The notes under the pieces were generated by a model. The model saw only the letters and a list, made by a program, of their open reading frames with translations. It was not told where the DNA came from and did no database searches. A stretch of 8,512 nt of DNA. It comes from Gammaproteobacteria bacterium. Its GTDB lineage: Bacteria; Pseudomonadota; Gammaproteobacteria; Arenicellales; DRJH01. Positions within the stretch are counted from its first letter, which is position 1. Each line of letters begins with the position of its first letter. The translations under genes and the position numbers were made by a program. The stretch lies in NCBI GenBank assembly GCA_011052285.1, contig DRJH01000107.1:1-8512 (forward strand), read 5' to 3'. Below are positions 4,715-8,512 of the stretch, in pieces.

Positions 4715-5824
4715 ATGACTGCAAACGCATTCTCCGACGGCCTCGCCAGCATTGTGCAGTGGCAAAACCAATACCTGGAAAATATGAAAAGTCTATTTCC
4801 AGGTGCTACACCACCAAGAGCTAGCAATCCGTGGTCAGCGATGTTCGATGGGTTTAGCAGCGGCACCAATCAACAAGGTGTTGCGAATAATCCATTCGGA
4901 GATGGTCTACAAAATCAGATCGCCCTAATGATGAAAATGACCAGGAACTTCACCGACAACATAGAATCTGCGTTGACTGCGGCGCAACAAAGCGGTGAGC
5001 AGTGGCAATCAACCATCAGCAAATCCCTGGATGAAATGCAGGCCAACTTCAGCAGCCCGCAAGCTCCAGGATTTTCCTCTATGAATTTCTCCGGACCGTG
5101 GAATGAATCCTGGATGGCCTGGCAACAACTTTTTAATCCTAGCTCCGCCCATACTTCCGTGAACCCTTGGCCCGTGAACCCTTGGGCGGAAATGAATCCG
5201 ATGTCTAGCTCCTCCGGGTTTCCCAACTTGACTGGAAAATGGCCAACCATGCCGGGACTTGGGCCTGACCGGGAAAAATTTGAAAAACTCCAGCGTCTGC
5301 AGTCTCTTGGGCACGATTACATGACTGCCTCATTCGAGTTCAATGAACAATACCGTAACTTCTGGCCACATATTATCGAACGCTTGAAATCCAGGATTCA
5401 GGATACAACTCAGTCAAGTGATGGCCCAGCTCCCTCTGCCCGGACATTGTACAATCTGTGGATAGACGCCGCAGAAGAGGAATATGCCACAATAACAGGG
5501 CAGGACAGCTATCAGCTGGCCTATGGGCGAATGATTAATGCCATGATGGCGCTGCGCCAGGCCAGCACCGTATTGCAGGACGATCTGCTCAAAGCGATGA
5601 ATATTCCCAGCATGCGTGAGCTTGATACACTGAGTGAACGCCTACAGCGCACCCGCAGGGAAAATCGAGGCCTTCGCGCTGAACTTCAGGCACTACGAGA
5701 CGAAATATCTGCGATAAATCAGGCAGTATCCAGCCGTCAAGACAGCAGCACAACACCTCGGCAAAAAACATCAGCCCGCAAAAAAACCACCAGAACAAAA
5801 GCAGCCGCTACCAAGTCGGTATAA
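4715..5824 (+). CDS. phaE: Class III PHA synthase subunit PhaE
   Basis: PhaE is the non-catalytic partner that activates PhaC in class III poly(3-hydroxyalkanoate) synthases on the granule surface. The protein has 369 residues, close to known PhaE lengths. Residues 1-180 are low in conservation and rich in W, N, P, S and F, including a VNPWP-VNPWA repeat (149-158). A more typical PhaE region follows at about 183-300, with REKFEKLQRLQSLGHDYMTASFEF, FWPHIIERLK, LYNLWIDAAEEEYATI and MNALxQ-like helices. Residues about 300-340 form a charged coiled coil (ERLQRTRRENRGLRAELQAL). A basic Lys/Arg/Thr/Ala tail (345-369) ends the protein. The ATG at 4715 was chosen from promoter position; it has no good ribosome binding site. 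It lies 60 bp upstream of phaC in the same operon, which strongly supports the identification. Confidence 0.9.
   Translation: MTANAFSDGLASIVQWQNQYLENMKSLFPGATPPRASNPWSAMFDGFSSGTNQQGVANNPFGDGLQNQIALMMKMTRNFTDNIESALTAAQQSGEQWQSTISKSLDEMQANFSSPQAPGFSSMNFSGPWNESWMAWQQLFNPSSAHTSVNPWPVNPWAEMNPMSSSSGFPNLTGKWPTMPGLGPDREKFEKLQRLQSLGHDYMTASFEFNEQYRNFWPHIIERLKSRIQDTTQSSDGPAPSARTLYNLWIDAAEEEYATITGQDSYQLAYGRMINAMMALRQASTVLQDDLLKAMNIPSMRELDTLSERLQRTRRENRGLRAELQALRDEISAINQAVSSRQDSSTTPRQKTSARKKTTRTKAAATKSV
5159..5188 (+). repeat. 15-bp tandem repeat inside phaE
   Basis: Two adjacent 15-bp units beginning GTGAACCCTTGG (5159-5173 and 5174-5188) differ at two positions and encode VNPWP then VNPWA. The reading frame is kept. 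It lies in the poorly conserved N-terminal half of PhaE and looks like a recent in-frame duplication. Confidence 0.8.
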
Positions 5825-5869
5825 CCACCAGATTCTACAATTCACACCTACGACCTCGCACCCACTGAC

Positions 5870-5874
5870 AGGAG
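5870..5874 (+). promoter_or_regulatory. Ribosome binding site of phaC
   Basis: AGGAG lies 10 bases before the ATG at 5885 and 7 bases before an in-frame TTG at 5882. The spacing would favour the TTG, the codon type favours the ATG; the protein differs by one residue only. Confidence 0.75.
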
Positions 5875-5884
5875 ATCTGCATTG

Positions 5885-6949
5885 ATGACTGTGCAAATGG
5901 ACAAAATGACGCAGGAGGCCATGGACTTTACCCGCAATCTTGGCATATCCATCCAAAATATGCGCGAAGCAGGTGAAATTGATGCCGGCGTAACACCCAA
6001 GACGGTTATCTACGAGGAAGACAAGCTCAAGCTCTACCGCTATCAGCCCTTGGCTGATATCGTGCAGAACAAGATCCCAACCCTGATTGTCTATGCGTTG
6101 GTCAATCGCCACTACATGACCGACATTCAGGAAGATCGCTCTACCGTGCAGGGATTGCTCGAAACCGGTCAGGATTTGTATGTCATCGATTGGGGATTCC
6201 CCGACCGAAGCGACCGCTTCCTGACCATGGATGATTATATCAACGGCTATATTGACCAGTGTGTGGATGTGATTCGCAGGCGCCACAAGCTACAGAAAAT
6301 TAATATTCTGGGGATCTGCCAAGGCGGTACTTTTAGCCTTTGTTATACCACTTTGCATGCGGACAAGGTACAAAACCTGATTACCATGGTCACTCCGGTC
6401 GACTTTCACACGGAAGATAACCACCTGACAAAATCTGCCAAATACCTCGATATTGATCTATTGGTCGATACCATAGGCAATGTTACCGGCGATATGATGA
6501 ATGCTTCATTCCTGGCCATGCAACCATTTCGCCTGATGGGCCAAAAGTATGTTGATGCAGTGGATATCCTCCAGGACAAGAACAAAATGAAGAATTTCCT
6601 GCGTATGGAAAAATGGATCTTCGACAGCCCGGACCAGGCCGGTGAGACTTTTCGCCAATTTCTTAAAGACTGTTACCAGAACAATGCCCTGGTCAAAGGC
6701 GAACTGAAGATCGGTGGCCAGCTAATCGACCTTGGAACACTGACCTTGCCGATACTGAATATTTACGGTGAAAAAGACCATCTGGTCCCACCTAGTGCGT
6801 CCAAAGCCTTGAAGGACCATGTGGGAACCCGTGACTACTCGGAAATCTCCTTTAATGGTGGCCATATCGGTATCTATGTCAGTGGTGGTGCTAAAAAACA
6901 GATTCCACCGGCCATCGGCGCCTGGCTGAATGAGCGGACAGCCTCCTAG
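5885..6949 (+). CDS. phaC: Class III PHA synthase catalytic subunit PhaC
   Basis: PhaC polymerises (R)-3-hydroxyacyl-CoA into polyester at the surface of storage granules. At 354 residues it has the short class III size, which needs PhaE as partner; class I enzymes are much longer. The alpha/beta-hydrolase fold shows the modified lipase box GICQGG with nucleophile Cys145. Asp298 in YGEKDHLVPP and His327 in NGGHIGIYVSG complete the triad. The spacing of these three residues matches that recalled for the Allochromatium vinosum enzyme. DWGFPDRSDR, a conserved synthase stretch, is also present. It follows phaE by 60 bp, and the pair probably forms one transcript from the promoter at 4647-4675. 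No intrinsic terminator is visible in the 44 bp to the convergent Lrp-type gene. The preferred substrate (probably short-chain) is inferred from class only. Confidence 0.97.
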   Translation: MTVQMDKMTQEAMDFTRNLGISIQNMREAGEIDAGVTPKTVIYEEDKLKLYRYQPLADIVQNKIPTLIVYALVNRHYMTDIQEDRSTVQGLLETGQDLYVIDWGFPDRSDRFLTMDDYINGYIDQCVDVIRRRHKLQKINILGICQGGTFSLCYTTLHADKVQNLITMVTPVDFHTEDNHLTKSAKYLDIDLLVDTIGNVTGDMMNASFLAMQPFRLMGQKYVDAVDILQDKNKMKNFLRMEKWIFDSPDQAGETFRQFLKDCYQNNALVKGELKIGGQLIDLGTLTLPILNIYGEKDHLVPPSASKALKDHVGTRDYSEISFNGGHIGIYVSGGAKKQIPPAIGAWLNERTAS

Positions 6950-6993
6950 ACCCTAACCCACCGATTTGCCAAAATACCTACTAATATTCAATC

Positions 6994-7458
6994 TCATTTC
7001 GGCTCTACATTTATCGGCAAAGCTGTCGTACATTTGATCTGTTCCATGGCAAAGCTCGATGTTACATCGGCAAGTTCGAGACGCGAACTCAGGCGTTTGT
7101 AGAACCGGTCGTACTCCTCGATGCTGGCGACAGCGACCCGCAGCAGATAATCGACCTCCCCGCTCATCCGGTAGGCCTCAAGCACTTCGGGCATACGCTG
7201 TACTTCGGCCGCAAATTGTTCAATCCAGCGCGCATTGTGCTGATTGGTACGAATTGCCACAATAACGATGACATTTGCCCGTATCTTTTGGGCATCGAGC
7301 AAGGCCACACGGGCGCGGATAACCCCGTCAGCCGTCAACTTCTGGATTCTTTTCCAGCAGGGCGTCACCGACAAATACACCTTTTCTGCGAGTTCTTTCA
7401 CGGTCAGGTCGGCGTTGTGCTGTAATAAATTCAACAGTTTGATATCAATGGCATCCAT
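6994..7458 (-). CDS. Lrp/AsnC-family transcriptional regulator
   Basis: A 154-residue regulator with the standard family layout. An N-terminal winged helix-turn-helix comes first (about residues 1-55, with DLTVKELAEKVYLSVTPCWKRIQKL as the helix-turn-helix region). A ligand-responsive RAM domain follows (about 62-141), with RMSGEVDYLLRVAVASIEEYDRF as its signature. Such proteins usually sense amino acids and often control a divergent neighbour and themselves. The sequence is close in style to the BkdR/Lrp subgroup, but a specific name is not justified. The ATG at 7458 gives the canonical MDAIDIKLL start; its ribosome binding site is poor. It is convergent with phaC and divergent from the CysI-like gene across a very AT-rich spacer, a setting that makes cysI a possible target. 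Confidence 0.93.
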   Translation of the reverse strand: MDAIDIKLLNLLQHNADLTVKELAEKVYLSVTPCWKRIQKLTADGVIRARVALLDAQKIRANVIVIVAIRTNQHNARWIEQFAAEVQRMPEVLEAYRMSGEVDYLLRVAVASIEEYDRFYKRLSSRLELADVTSSFAMEQIKCTTALPINVEPK

Positions 7459-7607
7459 TTGTTCTACTGTTTCCGTTGCTGTGGTAAATATTTTCTATAT
7501 ATATCATTTATTCATAGTAATACATTATTATTTTTCTTATTTTAGCATTTATATAGATTATTTTTGTATTATTTACGCACTTTCTCACAACCAGCCCGAC
7601 AACTGCC
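7459..7607. promoter_or_regulatory. AT-rich divergent promoter region between the Lrp-type gene and the cysI-like gene
   Basis: This 149-bp spacer is far richer in A and T than the rest of the window, especially at 7488-7573. It contains many TATA-like hexamers on both strands, including TATAGA (7552-7557) and TATTAT (7567-7572) on the plus strand. None has a convincing -35 partner at 16-18 bases. A small perfect inverted repeat, TAATA-CAT-TATTA (7518-7530), has the size and AT content expected of an Lrp-type half-site region. Both genes must be driven from here, but exact promoters cannot be assigned. Confidence 0.55.
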
Positions 7608-8512
7608 ATGTATCAATACGACACCCTCGATCACCATTTAATCGGCCAGCGCATCGATGAATTCAGTGACCAGATCCAGCGTTATCTCGGTCAGGAACTT
7701 GCAGAAGATGCGTTCAAGGACCTGCGCCTTCGCAATGGTCTGTATCTGCAACGCCATGCCTATATGTTGCGGGTAGCGATCCCCTATGGCTGCCTGCGGG
7801 CCAAACAACTCCGCCAGCTGGCCAGTATTGCGCGTGACTTTGATCGCGGCTTCGGCCACTTTACCACCCGTCAAAATTTTCAACTCAACTGGCCGGTTCT
7901 GGAACAGGTACCGACCATTCTTAAACAACTGGCCAGGGTTGAAATGCACAGCATCCAGACCAGTGGCAATTGCATGCGCAATATCACGACCGACCCACTG
8001 GCCGGCGTTGCAGCGGATGAGGTGGCAGACCCTCGTCCGTACTGCGAGCTGCTGCGTCAATGGTCGACCCTGCACCCGGAATTTTCCTGGCTACCACGCA
8101 AATTCAAGGTAGCCATCAGCGGCGCCAGAGAAGACCGGGCGGCCATTCGCTTCCACGATATCGGCTTGCAGCTAATCAATAAAAAGGGAAAGCTGGGATT
8201 TACGGTCTACGTAGGTGGTGGCTTGGGACGAGCTCCGGTTATTGCATCAAAACTGCGCGCATTCTTACCCAAAGAGCACCTGTTGTCTTACCTGGAGGCG
8301 GTGTTGCGGGTCCATAATCTGTACAGCCGACGAGACAATATTCACAAGGCCCGTATCAAGGTATTGGTAAAAAACCTGGGCATTAAGCGATTTGGCACTA
8401 TGGTTGAAGCGCAATGGCAACAAGCAGACCGGGAGGCACTACTGCTCAAAGAAAAAGACTTTGCCCGTATGCAAACCTTTTTCCAAAGCCCCGTCGAAGC
8501 ACTGGAATGTGC
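7608..8512 (+). CDS. cysI: Siroheme-dependent sulfite/nitrite reductase-type protein, CysI-like (N-terminal 301 codons)
   Basis: Reduces sulfite to sulfide (assimilation) or nitrite to ammonia through a siroheme-[4Fe-4S] centre. The reading frame is open from the ATG at 7608 to the window end; the family is about 550 residues, so roughly the second half is missing. Visible substrate and siroheme-binding elements are Arg88 in TTRQNFQLNW, Arg124 in TSGNCMRN, and Lys165/Lys167 in PRKFKVAISG. A GFTVYVGGGLGRAP stretch follows. The protein resembles the Pseudomonas-type CysI (MYxYDxxD start, DPRPYCELLRQWSTLHPEF) more than the Escherichia coli hemoprotein subunit; this comes from memory, not alignment. 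The cysteine ligands of the iron-sulfur cluster lie outside the window. No clear ribosome binding site precedes the start. Sulfite versus nitrite cannot be settled here. Confidence 0.9.
   Translation, partial: MYQYDTLDHHLIGQRIDEFSDQIQRYLGQELAEDAFKDLRLRNGLYLQRHAYMLRVAIPYGCLRAKQLRQLASIARDFDRGFGHFTTRQNFQLNWPVLEQVPTILKQLARVEMHSIQTSGNCMRNITTDPLAGVAADEVADPRPYCELLRQWSTLHPEFSWLPRKFKVAISGAREDRAAIRFHDIGLQLINKKGKLGFTVYVGGGLGRAPVIASKLRAFLPKEHLLSYLEAVLRVHNLYSRRDNIHKARIKVLVKNLGIKRFGTMVEAQWQQADREALLLKEKDFARMQTFFQSPVEALEC

Noticed and set aside
5771..6286. 171-codon open frame on the minus strand antisense to phaC
   Set aside because: It lies fully across phaE's end and the highly conserved start of phaC; its protein shows no family features and phaC's motifs are secure.
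7638..8075. 145-codon minus-strand open frame inside the cysI-like gene
   Set aside because: The plus-strand frame encodes an unmistakable sulfite/nitrite reductase with key Arg and Lys residues, so this is a shadow.

Overview
The window reads as a chromosomal segment of a gammaproteobacterium. The evidence is the run queA-tgt-yajC-secD beside a tRNA-Leu gene, and CysI, Lrp/AsnC-type and class III polyhydroxyalkanoate (PHA) synthase proteins of gammaproteobacterial style. The order or genus cannot be fixed from the sequence. Base composition is moderate, apart from a very AT-rich spacer near 7475-7590. No mobile element, CRISPR array or rRNA is visible.

Layout. Positions 1-2868 (minus strand) hold a housekeeping block read right to left: queA, tgt, yajC and the start of secD. 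QueA and Tgt are two enzymes of queuosine tRNA modification and overlap by 4 bp. YajC and SecD are parts of the Sec translocon accessory complex. Divergent from queA is a tRNA-Leu(CAA) gene at 2977-3063 on the plus strand, with its own promoter.

Positions 3111-6949 form a PHA storage locus split over both strands. phaB (acetoacetyl-CoA reductase) and a small exported FecR-like protein lie on the minus strand, separated by a strong rho-independent terminator. phaE and phaC, the two subunits of a class III PHA synthase, lie on the plus strand. The 302-bp region between the FecR-like gene and phaE carries two recognisable sigma70-type promoters, one facing each way, each with its own long perfect inverted repeat. 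PhaB makes (R)-3-hydroxybutyryl-CoA from acetoacetyl-CoA, and PhaC-PhaE polymerises it. A beta-ketothiolase (phaA), a PhaR-type repressor and a depolymerase are not in the window.

Positions 6994-8512 hold an Lrp/AsnC-family regulator (minus strand), convergent with phaC. Across a 149-bp AT-rich spacer, divergent from it, is the first 301 codons of a siroheme nitrite/sulfite reductase-type protein (cysI-like), cut by the window edge.

The window is mostly well-known biology. The parts least explained are the small exported FecR-like protein inside the PHA locus, the two palindromes in the divergent promoter region, and the Trp/Asn/Pro/Ser-rich segment of PhaE with its internal tandem repeat.
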